Below are positions 31,495-39,819 of a stretch of DNA of 55,893 bases, one piece after another (the first letter of the stretch is position 1; each line of letters begins with the position of its first letter). Location: NCBI RefSeq assembly GCF_900107505.1, contig NZ_FNQH01000011.1, forward strand, positions 1 to 55,893. The letters run 5' to 3'. The notes beneath the pieces are model-generated. The model was not told the origin of the DNA and did no database searches. It was given only the letters and a program-made list of their open reading frames with translations. The stretch is from Trichococcus collinsii. Lineage in GTDB: Bacteria > Bacillota > Bacilli > Lactobacillales > Aerococcaceae. Made by a program: the position numbers and the translations under genes.

Positions 31495-32898
31495 ATGATT
31501 CATCAATATAAACTGAACGGATACAATATCGTAATGGATACTTACAGTGGTGCCGTGCATGTCGTGGACGACCTTGCCTTCGACATCATCGCGCTGTACG
31601 AAGCAACGCCGGTCGAAGAGATCGTTACGATGATGCTGGAACAATACGCGAACGACCCTGAAATCAACGAAATGGAGATCCGTGATACCTTGTCGGACGT
31701 CGAAGAATTGAAGGTCAACGGTGAATTGTTCACGGAAGACTTGTACCAAGACCTTTCCATCGATTTGAAGAACCGCCAAACATTCGTGAAGGCTCTTTGC
31801 CTGAACGTTGCCCACACTTGCAACCTGACTTGCGATTATTGCTTCGCCAGCCAAGGCAAGTACAATGGCGACAGAGCGATCATGAAATTTGAAGTCGGCA
31901 AGCAAGCAATCGATTTCCTGCTTGAGAATTCCGGTTTCCACCGCAACTTGGACGTCGACTTCTTCGGCGGCGAGCCGTTGATGGCTTGGCGCGTCGTGAA
32001 GCAGATCGTCGAATACGCGCGCAGCAAGGAAGAGGAGTCCAACAAGACTTTCCGTTTCACTTTCACGACGAACGGAATGCTTTTGAACGATGAAATCAAT
32101 GAGTTCCTGAACAAAGAAATGTACAACGTCGTTTTGAGCTTGGACGGACGTAAGGAAATCCATGACCGTCTGCGCCGTACTGTTAACGGAAAAGGCAGCT
32201 ATGACTACATTTTGCCGAAATTCCAGAAATTCGTGGAAGGGCGCGGCGACAAGGAATACTACGTCCGCGGCACTTACACAGGCAATAACGTCGATTTCAC
32301 AAACGATATTTTTCACGTCGCTAATCTCGGATTCGACAAACTGTCGATGGAACCAGTCATCTGCGATCCATCCGAACCTTATGCTTTGACGGAGAAACAT
32401 CTTCCAGCACTGTACAGACAATATGAAATCTTGGCTGAGGAAATGCTGAAGCGCGGCGAAGAGGGCAACGACTTCACTTTCTACCACTACATGCTGGACC
32501 TTTCCGAGGGCCCGTGCATCCAGAAACGCATCTCCGGCTGCGGATCAGGAACGGAATACATGGCTGTCACTCCTTGGGGCGAAATATTCCCTTGCCACCA
32601 ATTCGTGGGTGATGAAGAATTCAGCCTGGGCAATATCTGGGATGGCGTGACCAAACCGGAACTGCAAGGCCAATTCAAAGAAGTCAACTGCTATTCCAAA
32701 CCGGAATGCCAAGATTGCTGGGCTAAATTGTACTGCAGCGGCGGTTGCCCTGCAAACTCCCTGCATGCGACAGGTTCGTTGAAAGGCAATTATGAATTCA
32801 GTTGCGACCTGTTCCGCAAACGCGTGGAATGCTCGATGATGGTGAAGGTCGCGGAATCGATCCGCGAAATGGAAGCCGAAGCGATGGCTGCTGAGTAA
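31495..32898 (+). CDS. scfB: Radical-SAM SCIFF maturase (thioether-forming, SPASM family)
   Basis: A 467-residue radical S-adenosylmethionine enzyme that would install the thioether bridges of the SCIFF peptide. Residues 1-90 form a peptide-recognition region (RRE-like: YNIVMDTYSGAVHVVDDLAFD). The [4Fe-4S] site is CNLTCDYC (Cys109, Cys113, Cys116), followed by DFFGGEPLMAW, the GGE-type SAM-contact motif, and TTNGMLLND. The C-terminal SPASM part contains GCGSGTEYMAVTPWGEIFPCHQF, CYSKPECQDCWAKLYCSGGCPAN and a final Cys in FSCDLFRKRVECS, supplying ligands for two auxiliary clusters. The length matches the family. The start at 31495 is 12 bases after AAAGGAG. The precursor gene lies directly upstream, which makes the assignment firm. 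Confidence 0.95.
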   Translation: MIHQYKLNGYNIVMDTYSGAVHVVDDLAFDIIALYEATPVEEIVTMMLEQYANDPEINEMEIRDTLSDVEELKVNGELFTEDLYQDLSIDLKNRQTFVKALCLNVAHTCNLTCDYCFASQGKYNGDRAIMKFEVGKQAIDFLLENSGFHRNLDVDFFGGEPLMAWRVVKQIVEYARSKEEESNKTFRFTFTTNGMLLNDEINEFLNKEMYNVVLSLDGRKEIHDRLRRTVNGKGSYDYILPKFQKFVEGRGDKEYYVRGTYTGNNVDFTNDIFHVANLGFDKLSMEPVICDPSEPYALTEKHLPALYRQYEILAEEMLKRGEEGNDFTFYHYMLDLSEGPCIQKRISGCGSGTEYMAVTPWGEIFPCHQFVGDEEFSLGNIWDGVTKPELQGQFKEVNCYSKPECQDCWAKLYCSGGCPANSLHATGSLKGNYEFSCDLFRKRVECSMMVKVAESIREMEAEAMAAE

Positions 32899-32910
32899 GA
32901 AAATATAAAC

Positions 32911-32950
32911 GAAGTGCGTGCCGGATTGTTGTCGGTGCGTGCTTCTTTTT
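32911..32950 (+). terminator. Terminator after the SCIFF maturase gene
   Basis: AAGTGCGTGCCG...CGGTGCGTGCTT followed by CTTTTTG. Confidence 0.75.
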
Positions 32951-32984
32951 GTTGCGGGGATGGGCGGATAGGCGGGATGACTTT

Positions 32985-33114
32985 TCCTCCGGCCAAGGCA
33001 GTCTTAGCAGGAGGACAGGACCTATTGTGACCCCCATCTCCGGGGTAGACACTCTCCCCGGAGGAGAGATCTAAATGTCAGCCGCAACTCCTGCGAAGCC
33101 GGCTCTCGCAGGAG
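32985..33114. repeat. Intergenic palindrome cluster B
   Basis: Three hairpins: TCCTCC...GGAGGA (32985-33015), CTCCGGGG...CCCCGGAG (33038-33063) and CTCCTGCGA...TCGCAGGAG (33088-33114). The stems vary in sequence but stay paired. They lie between the convergent scfB and patA terminators. Confidence 0.75.
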
Positions 33115-33162
33115 CAACCACTAAAAATGCGGGCCGGTTCCACGACCAAACAACCCAACAGA

Positions 33163-33195
33163 AAAACCGCACAATCGGGTGATTGTGCGGTCAAA
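33163..33195 (-). terminator. Terminator of patA (minus strand)
   Basis: On the minus strand GACCGCACAATC-ACC-CGATTGTGCGGT is followed by TTTTTC. Confidence 0.85.
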
Positions 33196-33210
33196 CATTC
33201 ATTCATTTAT

Positions 33211-34377
33211 TTATTTCGCGTTCAACTCTTCCAGAAACGCAACGATCCGTCGGCAGCCTTCAATGACGTTTTCGTCGCTAGCGGCGTAGCTCATGCGGAA
33301 GTAGCCGGCTCCTGATTCGCCGAAAGCCGATCCAGGGATTACGCCGACGCCGGCTTTGCGCGCCAAGTCGATGCAGAAATTCCAATCGTCGTTGCCATAC
33401 TGCTCCGGAATGCGCGGGAACAGGTAGAAGGCGCCGTCCGGGTTGTTCATCTTCAGCCCGGCAGCCGTCAGACCTTCCAACAGGATATCCCTGCGTTTGA
33501 GGTAAGCTGCTTTCATCATGGCAGTCACTTCATCACCGTCGCGGAAAGCAACACCAGCCGCCATTTGCGCAGGTGTGGAGCCGCAAGTGACCAGACTTTG
33601 GTGATATTTCAAAATTTCGCGGATCAGATCTGCTTGGGCAGCGACAAAGCCGACACGCCAGCCGGTCATCGCATAGCTTTTCGAAGTGCCGTTGATGACG
33701 ATGGACTGCTCAGGGATGTACGTGGCGATGGATGTATGACTGCCGTCGTAGGTCAGTTCGCTGTAGATCTCATCGCTGAGGACAAAAACATCATATTTCC
33801 TGATGACATCGGCCAAAGCTTTGACTTCCGCTTGCGTATAAGTGGCGCCAGTCGGGTTGTTCGGATAGGTCAGCACGACCATCTTCGTTTCCGGATTCGC
33901 ATCCAGAGCCGCCGTCAAGTCCTCCGGCGTAATAAGGAAACCGGTCTCGGAAGTGTCGATTTTGACGCTCTGGCCGCCTGCCAAATGCGTGACGTATTCA
34001 TATTGCGGGAATGCCGGCGATTGGATGATCACCTTGTCGCCCGGATTCATCAGCGCGAACATCGACGCAGTGATCGCTTCCGTCGCGCCGACAGTCAGGA
34101 TGATGTCGGTCTCCGCATTGTAATGCAACCCGTATTTCCGCTCCATGAACTTCGCGATTTCCTTGCGGGTCTCAAGGACACCGGCGGAAGGTGCGTAGTG
34201 GGTTTGATTCTGTTTCAGAGCCTCTGCGGCCGCCGCTTTGATGAATTCTGGTGTATCGAAATCAGGCTCTCCCATCGTGAAGCGAATCAAGTCCTTCACA
34301 TCGCTGATGGCTGCGTCGAAGTTGCGGATGGGCGATCCTTTCAGTTGCTTCACAAAGCGGTTCGTTTCTCTGCTCAT
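33211..34377 (-). CDS. patA: Class I aminotransferase, probable N-acetyl-LL-diaminopimelate aminotransferase
   Basis: A 388-residue PLP-dependent class I/II aminotransferase. The cofactor lysine is in INGTSKSYAMTGWRVGF. Other family motifs are FTMGEPDFDTPEFIK, ILTVGATEAITASMFAL, VVLTYPNNPTGATYT, DEIYSELTYDG and, near the end, GAGYFRMSYAASDENV with the substrate-binding Arg. It is divergent from dapH-dapL, the other two enzymes of the acetylated diaminopimelate route to lysine, so its most likely job is transfer of an amino group from glutamate to N-acetyl-2-amino-6-oxopimelate, as for PatA of B. subtilis. General aspartate aminotransferase activity is an alternative. The ATG has GGAGGAGATAAACT in front. 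Confidence 0.9.
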   Translation of the reverse strand: MSRETNRFVKQLKGSPIRNFDAAISDVKDLIRFTMGEPDFDTPEFIKAAAAEALKQNQTHYAPSAGVLETRKEIAKFMERKYGLHYNAETDIILTVGATEAITASMFALMNPGDKVIIQSPAFPQYEYVTHLAGGQSVKIDTSETGFLITPEDLTAALDANPETKMVVLTYPNNPTGATYTQAEVKALADVIRKYDVFVLSDEIYSELTYDGSHTSIATYIPEQSIVINGTSKSYAMTGWRVGFVAAQADLIREILKYHQSLVTCGSTPAQMAAGVAFRDGDEVTAMMKAAYLKRRDILLEGLTAAGLKMNNPDGAFYLFPRIPEQYGNDDWNFCIDLARKAGVGVIPGSAFGESGAGYFRMSYAASDENVIEGCRRIVAFLEELNAK

Positions 34378-34669
34378 AGTTTATCTCCTCCGGATGAAAT
34401 ATCCTTAATCAATGTATAGTCGAACATGCGCCAGCCGATTGTTGACGTCCAATATCATGAAAATAACATAACACGATTGCAGGCGTATTTCTATGCAAAG
34501 TTGCACACTCTTGGGTGAAAATTAGAAAACCGCGAGTTTAATGAGCATTTGCACATAAGAGTGGCCAATCCTGCCTGGCACTTTCCGATCCGGAGACCAT
34601 TCTGCACCAAGCCATGAACCCCCGAAACACATAAAAACCAAGCAGAATCCAGCTTCTGTTCCGAATCGG

Positions 34670-34698
34670 TTGACAGGTTTGCCGGATAAGTGTACGAT
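34670..34698 (+). promoter_or_regulatory. Promoter of the dapH-dapL operon
   Basis: TTGACA (34670-34675), 17 bp, TACGAT (34693-34698), just upstream of the lysine riboswitch. Confidence 0.8.
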
Positions 34699-34726
34699 TA
34701 GAAAAATAAATGAATCGCCAAGCAAA

Positions 34727-34919
34727 AAGAGGTCGCGGCTGGTCAAGAGTACCGCAAGGGAAAGGGACGGTCGCCGAAGCATGCAGATGCTGGACCCAGG
34801 TTGAACAAATGTGGGGCTGTTTCATTGTCGTTGCCCGATGACAATGGATTGCGCTTTAGCTTGGTTGGGCGAATGCAGGTCTCCGTAGCCGTAAGCACTC
34901 GCTTACCGCTATTTTTTTT
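34727..34919 (+). promoter_or_regulatory. Lysine riboswitch (L-box) with terminator
   Basis: The aptamer shows the L-box conserved elements in order: AGAGGTCGCG, CAAGAGTA, GGGAAAGGG, GTCGCCGAAG and CTGGACCCAGG, then a long variable arm and a closing stretch. The expression platform is AGC-C-GTAAGC-ACTC-GCTTAC-C-GCT (34888-34910) followed by eight T, an intrinsic terminator 105 bp before dapH. Lysine binding should favour termination and switch off dapH-dapL. The aptamer edges are approximate. Confidence 0.85.
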
Positions 34920-35024
34920 GCATTTCAGAAATAAACGGCCGTCCACCGCATAGGGCAAACAGGTGCTGGCATGCTATAATGGGCATGTTGGAACTGAAAA
35001 AAATGATCGGGAGGAAACATCAAA

Positions 35025-35738
35025 ATGAGCGAACTATTACTGACAGATGCTTACGAAATCGCGGCTTACATCAAGGCTGCCGAAAAGCAAACACCTATAA
35101 AACTATACATCAAAGGGGATTTCGAAAATCCTACCTACGAAGGTTTGAAGTTCTTCGGAAGCGGAGACAGCTACACAGTCTTCGGCGACGCTGCAGCGAT
35201 CTATCCTTTCTTGGAAGAAAACAAAGATAAAATCAAAGACCATGTCATGGAATACGACAGACGCAATTCCGCAATTCCATTGTTGGACACTACCAAAATC
35301 GATGCACGCATCGAGCCAGGTTCATTCATCCGTGATCACGTAACGATCGGCAAGAGTGCCGTCATCATGATGGGTGCGGTCATCAACATCGGCGCAATCA
35401 TCGGCGAAGGCACAATGATCGACATGGGCGCGGTAGTCGGCGCACGCGGTACGATCGGCAAAAACTGCCACATCGGAGCAGGCGCAGTGGTTGCCGGCGT
35501 TCTTGAGCCACCTTCGAAATCACCAGTCATCATCGAAGACGGTGTTTTGGTCGGCGCGAACGCTGTCATCATCGAAGGCGTGCACATCGGCGAAGGCGCT
35601 GTTGTCGCAGCTGGAGCAATTGTTTTGGAAGATGTGCCAGCTAATGCGGTTGTTGCGGGATCCCCTGCTAAAATCGTGAAGATGAAGGACGCACAGACAA
35701 GCGAAAAAACCAAATTGTTGGCTGACTTAAGAGACTAA
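35025..35738 (+). CDS. dapH: 2,3,4,5-tetrahydropyridine-2,6-dicarboxylate N-acetyltransferase
   Basis: A 237-residue acyltransferase of the hexapeptide-repeat class that acetylates tetrahydrodipicolinate in the acetyl branch of the diaminopimelate/lysine pathway. The N-terminal about 90 residues form the substrate domain ([21 protein letters not shown]). A left-handed beta-helix follows with many [LIV]GxxxxI repeats, for example [21 protein letters not shown] and [20 protein letters not shown], ending [20 protein letters not shown]. The length is exactly that of DapH (YkuQ). The gene is under the lysine riboswitch and followed 22 bp later by dapL. A GGGAGGA site precedes the ATG. Confidence 0.96.
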   Translation: MSELLLTDAYEIAAYIKAAEKQTPIKLYIKGDFENPTYEGLKFFGSGDSYTVFGDAAAIYPFLEENKDKIKDHVMEYDRRNSAIPLLDTTKIDARIEPGSFIRDHVTIGKSAVIMMGAVINIGAIIGEGTMIDMGAVVGARGTIGKNCHIGAGAVVAGVLEPPSKSPVIIEDGVLVGANAVIIEGVHIGEGAVVAAGAIVLEDVPANAVVAGSPAKIVKMKDAQTSEKTKLLADLRD

Positions 35739-35760
35739 CAAATACACGCGGAGGGACCAG

Positions 35761-36912
35761 GTGAACAGCATGCAGATTGCAGAATTATACGATACGGTGA
35801 AGACGATCCGAAGGGAGCTCCACCAGATTCCGGAGATCGGCTTCGATCTGCCGTTGACTTCGGAATATGTCCGCCAAAAGTTGGTATCGTTCGGTTATGA
35901 ACCGATCAGTACAGCCGAAACGGGCTGGATAGCCGTCCTGAAGGGCAAGTCCCCGGAAGCAATCGCCTTCCGTGCGGACATGGACGCTTTGGAGGTAACC
36001 GAGGAAACAGGAGCGGATTTCGCTTCCCTTCATCCGGGCAAAATGCATGCGTGCGGCCACGATGGACATATGGCCTTGTTGTTGGGGTTCGCAAAATACC
36101 TAATGTCCCTACCAGTTTTGGAGAAGTCCGTCGTTTTGGTCTTTCAGCCGGCTGAAGAGGGACCAGGCGGCGCGAAATGGATCATGGATTCCGGTATTCT
36201 GCAGGAGTTGCATGTCAAAAAGATCTACGGTTACCACCTGTATCCGAGTCTTCCTGAAGGCATTCTCGGACTGGCAAAGGGACCCTTGATGGCGCGCAAT
36301 GGTGAATTCGACATCACGCTTGAGGGCGTCAGCTCACATGCCGGGCAGCCGCACTTCGGCAAGGATGCCTTGATCGCCGCCGCGCAGATCATTATTTCGG
36401 TCCAGAACATTTTGGCCCGCGATCTTGATCCCTTGCAGCCAGCTGTCGTGAACATCGGCACGCTGCATTCCGGGGAAGCACGCAATATCGTGGCCGGAAA
36501 AGCCGAGTTGACCGGGACGATCCGGAGCTATGATAAGGCGGTCTATGCATCCATCAAGGAACGCCTCGCCGACATCTGCGCTGGCGTCGAACGCATGACC
36601 GGTGTCATCTGCTCGTTGGACATCCGCGATTTCTATCCGGAGGTCACGAATGATGCGGAAATGATCGGCACGTTGATGGACGCGTTGCCTGCCGATGCCT
36701 ACGAAGTCGTCAAACCGCTGATGCTGGCCGAGGACTTCGCTTTCTACCAAGAAAGCATCCGCGGAGCCTTCATCCTGCTCGGGACGGGTCGTCCCGACAT
36801 GGGCTGGACGCACCCGCTCCACAGCAGCCGCTTCAACTTCGATGAGAAGGTGCTGCTTAAAGGCATCGAATGCTACGACCTGATCCTCGAAAAGGAAGGG
36901 CTGAAGGGCTAA
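35761..36912 (+). CDS. dapL: N-acetyldiaminopimelate deacetylase
   Basis: A 383-residue metalloamidase of the M20 family (B. subtilis YkuR type) that removes the acetyl group from N-acetyl-LL-diaminopimelate. Motifs are RRELHQIPEIGFDLPLT, AFRADMDALEVTEETG, the metal site MHACGHDGHMALLLG, QPAEEGPGGAKWIMDSG and, near the end, MLAEDFAFYQE. The dimerisation domain shows SHAGQPHFGKDALIAAA. The start is GTG 35761, six bases after GGAGGGA; ATG 35770 is further than usual from that site. It is co-transcribed with dapH from the riboswitch-controlled promoter. The name dapL is used in some genomes for a different aminotransferase, so the product name is the safer label. Confidence 0.94.
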   Translation: MNSMQIAELYDTVKTIRRELHQIPEIGFDLPLTSEYVRQKLVSFGYEPISTAETGWIAVLKGKSPEAIAFRADMDALEVTEETGADFASLHPGKMHACGHDGHMALLLGFAKYLMSLPVLEKSVVLVFQPAEEGPGGAKWIMDSGILQELHVKKIYGYHLYPSLPEGILGLAKGPLMARNGEFDITLEGVSSHAGQPHFGKDALIAAAQIIISVQNILARDLDPLQPAVVNIGTLHSGEARNIVAGKAELTGTIRSYDKAVYASIKERLADICAGVERMTGVICSLDIRDFYPEVTNDAEMIGTLMDALPADAYEVVKPLMLAEDFAFYQESIRGAFILLGTGRPDMGWTHPLHSSRFNFDEKVLLKGIECYDLILEKEGLKG

Positions 36913-36956
36913 AAGGTTGCTTCAAATCGACTGTTCCAAAGTAATGAATAAACGTG

Positions 36957-36985
36957 AAGGCACTCTTAGCTGAGTGCCTTTTTAT
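36957..36985 (+). terminator. Terminator of the dapH-dapL operon
   Basis: AAGGCACTC-TTAGCT-GAGTGCCTT followed by TTTATA. Confidence 0.85.
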
Positions 36986-37008
36986 ATTGGAGGCGAATAA
37001 CGATTGTC

Positions 37009-37143
37009 GTCCTCCGGCGAGGGGTGTTTCGCCGGAGGACAGGACCGCATTTGGATGGTCTCCTTCGACCAGCAGAAGCCTCCTCGGAGGAGAGCCACAT
37101 CTATTACCGGTCTGCTCCGGCGAACGAAACCTCGCCGGAGCAG
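37009..37143. repeat. Intergenic palindrome cluster C
   Basis: A perfect 12-bp stem GTCCTCCGGCGA...TCGCCGGAGGAC (37009-37040), a weaker middle structure TCTCCTTCGACC...CCTCGGAGGAGA, and GCTCCGGCGA...TCGCCGGAGC (37114-37141). No gene is visible between the dapL terminator and the lipoprotein gene at 37343. Confidence 0.8.
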
Positions 37144-37342
37144 CGGACCAGTTTGCATTGTTCTTCTCCAGCCACCGCTTTTTGCCAAATTTGATCGAAG
37201 CGGGCAGACCGGATGAGCTGCCGCAATATTGACCCTTATTCAATAAAAGTGTAAAGGTTCGATTAAGTTGATGGGTGGGAAAAGCATTTTCTCCGTAAAA
37301 AAGGTACAATGGAATCATATATTGGATGAAAGAGGGGAAATT

Positions 37343-37858
37343 ATGCATAAGAAAAGATTATCCGCATTGCTTTTAGGGTCAACAGCATGGTTGCTTGTAG
37401 CGTGCCAAAACCCGGCAACAGACACGACAACTACCGAAGCAGCGACGAGCACGTCAGAAGTTTCAGATTCACAAACTACTACAGAATCGAGCAATCAAGA
37501 TTCTTCCAGAGCGAACAGTCTGGAAGCGGCTGAAAGTGTTCAGACACAAACGCCATCCGCAAGCAGCACCACGACGGATGCTAACGCAACAATCGATTCT
37601 GCCCAGACCGCCGATGAGGCAACCCTGATTACCGAGGCAAAACAAACAATCACGCAATTGACAGGCTATGTCGAAAGCGATGTGTACCTATTCATCGTGG
37701 AGTCGGTCGAGGGCAATGAAGTCACGATTAACGTCCGCGAAAATGGCACCGATGTAGCCAGTTCTGTCGGGTTTTACCGCTACAACGGAACGACCGGTGA
37801 ATTACTGGAAATGGATATTGTGACAGGGGAATACACCCGCCATCCCGCACAATACTAA
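37343..37858 (+). CDS. Putative lipoprotein with Ser/Thr-rich linker
   Basis: A 171-residue exported lipoprotein. The signal peptide ends in WLLVAC, where Cys is the lipid attachment site near residue 20. A long Thr/Ser/Glu-rich linker follows (about 25-90), then a compact C-terminal domain (about 95-171) with LTGYVESDVYLFIVESVEG and VGFYRYNGTTGELLEMDIVTGEY. That domain looks like a short extracytoplasmic beta fold but matches no family I can name. AGAGGGGAAATT precedes the ATG at 37343; a longer frame opening at 37268 lacks a ribosome site and would spoil the signal peptide. It is followed by the DUF2179 gene 32 bp later. Confidence 0.8.
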   Translation: MHKKRLSALLLGSTAWLLVACQNPATDTTTTEAATSTSEVSDSQTTTESSNQDSSRANSLEAAESVQTQTPSASSTTTDANATIDSAQTADEATLITEAKQTITQLTGYVESDVYLFIVESVEGNEVTINVRENGTDVASSVGFYRYNGTTGELLEMDIVTGEYTRHPAQY

Positions 37859-37890
37859 GAGGATAGGTTTGAATCAAAAGGAAGAGGGTG

Positions 37891-38427
37891 ATGATCATTT
37901 TCGATTTGGGATTATTGGCGAAAATATTCGCGATCAGTCTTAGCTATGTGACGATGAACACGATCCGCTTCATGTTGACGATAAAAGGCTACCGCGTTTT
38001 GGCGCCACTATTGAGTATGGTGGAAATCGTCATCTACGTTTTGGGTCTGTCGATGGTCATGAACAGTCTGGACAATCCGCTCAATCTGGCGGCCTATGCC
38101 CTCGGATACGGCGCCGGAATCGCTATCGGCATCAAAATCGAGGATTTGCTCGCGCTTGGGTACACCATGATCACCGTCATGACGCAAGATGTCGACAGCC
38201 CGATGCCGAACTTGCTGCGCGATTTTGGCTACGGAGTCTCCAGTTATCGGGCCAACGGAAGGGACGGCGAGCGTCTAGTGCTCGAAATTCTGCTGACGCG
38301 GAAAGCCGAACGCCACCTGCAGAGCAGAGTGTTGGAAATCGATCCAAAAGCATTCATGGTTTCATACGATCCCAAATATATCCACGGCGGCTTCTGGTCC
38401 AAACGGGTCCATCTTGGCAAAAAATAA
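37891..38427 (+). CDS. DUF2179-type membrane protein (UPF0316, YebE-like)
   Basis: A 178-residue protein with three N-terminal membrane helices (about 1-20, 32-60, 65-85; for example LLSMVEIVIYVLGLSMVMN) and a cytoplasmic C-terminal domain of the DUF2179 type, here YTMITVMTQDVDSPMPNLLRDFGYGVSSY and LEILLTRKAERHLQSRVLEIDPKAF. The same C-terminal domain occurs in YitT-type proteins. The transported or sensed compound is unknown. The start could be ATG 37891 or the adjacent GTG 37888; GAAGAGGG is just upstream. It probably shares a transcript with the lipoprotein gene before it. Confidence 0.85.
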   Translation: MIIFDLGLLAKIFAISLSYVTMNTIRFMLTIKGYRVLAPLLSMVEIVIYVLGLSMVMNSLDNPLNLAAYALGYGAGIAIGIKIEDLLALGYTMITVMTQDVDSPMPNLLRDFGYGVSSYRANGRDGERLVLEILLTRKAERHLQSRVLEIDPKAFMVSYDPKYIHGGFWSKRVHLGKK

Positions 38428-38467
38428 ACGAACGAATAAATGAACGGGCAAGGAAAGGGGAAACGAG

Positions 38468-39415
38468 ATGACAGAACTTGTGAAATTGGGAAGAACCGAC
38501 CTACTGATCCATCCGATCGGGCTGGGGGCGAACAAAATTGCCGCAGCCGATCCAGAAACGAACACCGAATATGGTGGAGACGTGCTGCTGAGCGCCATCA
38601 ATAAAGGGCTCAACTTCATTGACACGGCGTTTATGTATGGAATGGGCACTTCCGAAACCATCATCGGCAAGACGCTGAAGGAACACAACTTGCGCAATAA
38701 TGTCGTCATCGCCACAAAAGGCGCGCACCAGGTGACGGAAACAGGCATCGTTCTGAATAACAATCCGGCTTTTCTGACGGAGCAGGTCGAAAACAGCCTT
38801 AAACGTCTGCAGACCGATCATATCGACCTTTACTACATTCATTTTCCGGATGAAGCGACACCCAAAGCCGAAGCTGTCGGGGCACTGCATCGACTGAAGG
38901 AACAAGGAAAGATCCGTGCCATCGGCGTTTCCAATTTCAACCTGGAGCAGCTGAAGGAAGGCAACGCCAACGGCTACATCGATGTTGTCCAGGATGAATA
39001 CAACCTCCTGAATCAGTCGGCTGAAGAGAAGCTTTTCCCTTACTGCCGCGAACAAGGCATCTCCTTCATCCCGTACTTCCCGTTCGCGTCGGGGCTATTG
39101 GCCGGCAAGTACACGGAAGCTTCGGTCCTGTCGGAGAAACAAAAGCAGCGTCCGCAGTTCCAAGGGGATACCTATCTGGACATCCTGAAGCGTGTGGATC
39201 AGATTCGGCCGCTCGCTAAGAAGCACCGGACCGGGCTGCAGAATGTGGTTCTGGCCTATTATCTGTCTAAGGACATCATCGATGCCGTTATTCCGGGCGC
39301 ACGCAATCGGCAGCAAGTGCTTGAAAACCTTGAGGCTGCAGAAGTGCGTTTGGATGCAGAGGATATCGCTTTAATCCAGCAAGCGTTCCCGGCGGCGTAC
39401 CGTTTGCCGAAATGA
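38468..39415 (+). CDS. Aldo/keto reductase
   Basis: A 315-residue NADPH-dependent oxidoreductase of the aldo/keto reductase superfamily. The catalytic tetrad is visible: Asp and Tyr in NFIDTAFMYGMGTSE, Lys in VVIATKGAHQ, and His in LYYIHFPDEATPK. The cofactor region is RAIGVSNFNLEQLKEG, then PYFPFASGLLAGKY and VIPGARNRQQVLENLEAAE. The barrel is full length. The substrate is not predictable. It follows the DUF2179 gene by 40 bp on the same strand with GGAAAGGGG before the ATG, and is followed by the promoter of the ilvE leader. Confidence 0.92.
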   Translation: MTELVKLGRTDLLIHPIGLGANKIAAADPETNTEYGGDVLLSAINKGLNFIDTAFMYGMGTSETIIGKTLKEHNLRNNVVIATKGAHQVTETGIVLNNNPAFLTEQVENSLKRLQTDHIDLYYIHFPDEATPKAEAVGALHRLKEQGKIRAIGVSNFNLEQLKEGNANGYIDVVQDEYNLLNQSAEEKLFPYCREQGISFIPYFPFASGLLAGKYTEASVLSEKQKQRPQFQGDTYLDILKRVDQIRPLAKKHRTGLQNVVLAYYLSKDIIDAVIPGARNRQQVLENLEAAEVRLDAEDIALIQQAFPAAYRLPK

Positions 39416-39464
39416 TTTTCTGTTTGTTTCAAAGTTATTTATTACAAAATGATGAAAAAAGCAT

Positions 39465-39493
39465 TTGACATTCATTAGATACAAGCATAGAAT
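39465..39493 (+). promoter_or_regulatory. Promoter of the ilvE leader
   Basis: TTGACA (39465-39470), 17 bp, TAGAAT (39488-39493), 39 bp before the leader peptide start. Confidence 0.8.
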
Positions 39494-39531
39494 TACATCA
39501 TAATCTAACAAACAGAAGGGGGAGAATGAGA

Positions 39532-39621
39532 ATGGATGCGACTTGCGGAATGTGCACACTACAGAACAATAAGAAAGCATCGTTCTCATTCGATGCCCTA
39601 GTCATTCTAAAAGTGATTTAG
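39532..39621 (+). CDS. Leader peptide rich in branched-chain amino acids
   Basis: A 29-codon frame with a strong ribosome site (AGGGGGAG, seven bases before ATG 39532). The last nine residues are DALVILKVI: six of the last eight codons specify Leu, Val or Ile, and both Leu codons there are CTA. The stop codon at 39619-39621 lies five bases before the first hairpin of an attenuator. Downstream lies the branched-chain aminotransferase gene. It therefore reads as an attenuation leader peptide that measures charged Leu/Val/Ile tRNA rather than as a functional protein. An in-frame ATG at 39526 is an alternative start. Confidence 0.75.
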   Translation: MDATCGMCTLQNNKKASFSFDALVILKVI

Positions 39622-39625
39622 CCCT

Positions 39626-39718
39626 GGATTCTTACTTATTACAAGTAGAGTCCTCTTTCCGTTTCATTGGGCTCTCATTAAAGAATGAGCCTAATCACAT
39701 AGGCTCATTCTTTTTTTT
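39626..39718 (+). promoter_or_regulatory. Ribosome-mediated attenuator (five pairing segments)
   Basis: Segment 1 GGATTCTTACTT (39626-39637) pairs with segment 2 AAGTAGAGTCC (39643-39653). Segment 2 can instead pair with segment 3 GGGCTCT (39669-39675). Segment 3 also pairs with segment 4 AATGAGCC (39684-39691). Segment 4, as GAATGAGCCTA, pairs with segment 5 TAGGCTCATTC (39700-39710), followed by eight T: an intrinsic terminator. A ribosome stalled at the LVIL codons leaves 1:2 and 3:4, giving read-through; a ribosome at the stop codon covers segment 1, giving 2:3 and 4:5, which terminates. Confidence 0.75.
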
Positions 39719-39819
39719 ATAGAGTTGAAAAGTATAAAATATTTTGAATACAAAAGTGCATCACCTTTGGTGTCTTACAGGTTTACAAAAGGTTTTGTGC
39801 AATCAAAACAGTTGGCTAG

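Noticed and set aside
31465-32487. 340-residue minus-strand frame opposite the SCIFF maturase
   Set aside because: The plus strand encodes intact radical-SAM and SPASM motifs; the opposite frame is a codon-bias shadow.
37009-37348. Open frames on both strands between dapL and the lipoprotein gene
   Set aside because: They cover the palindrome cluster and the lipoprotein promoter region and lack start signals.
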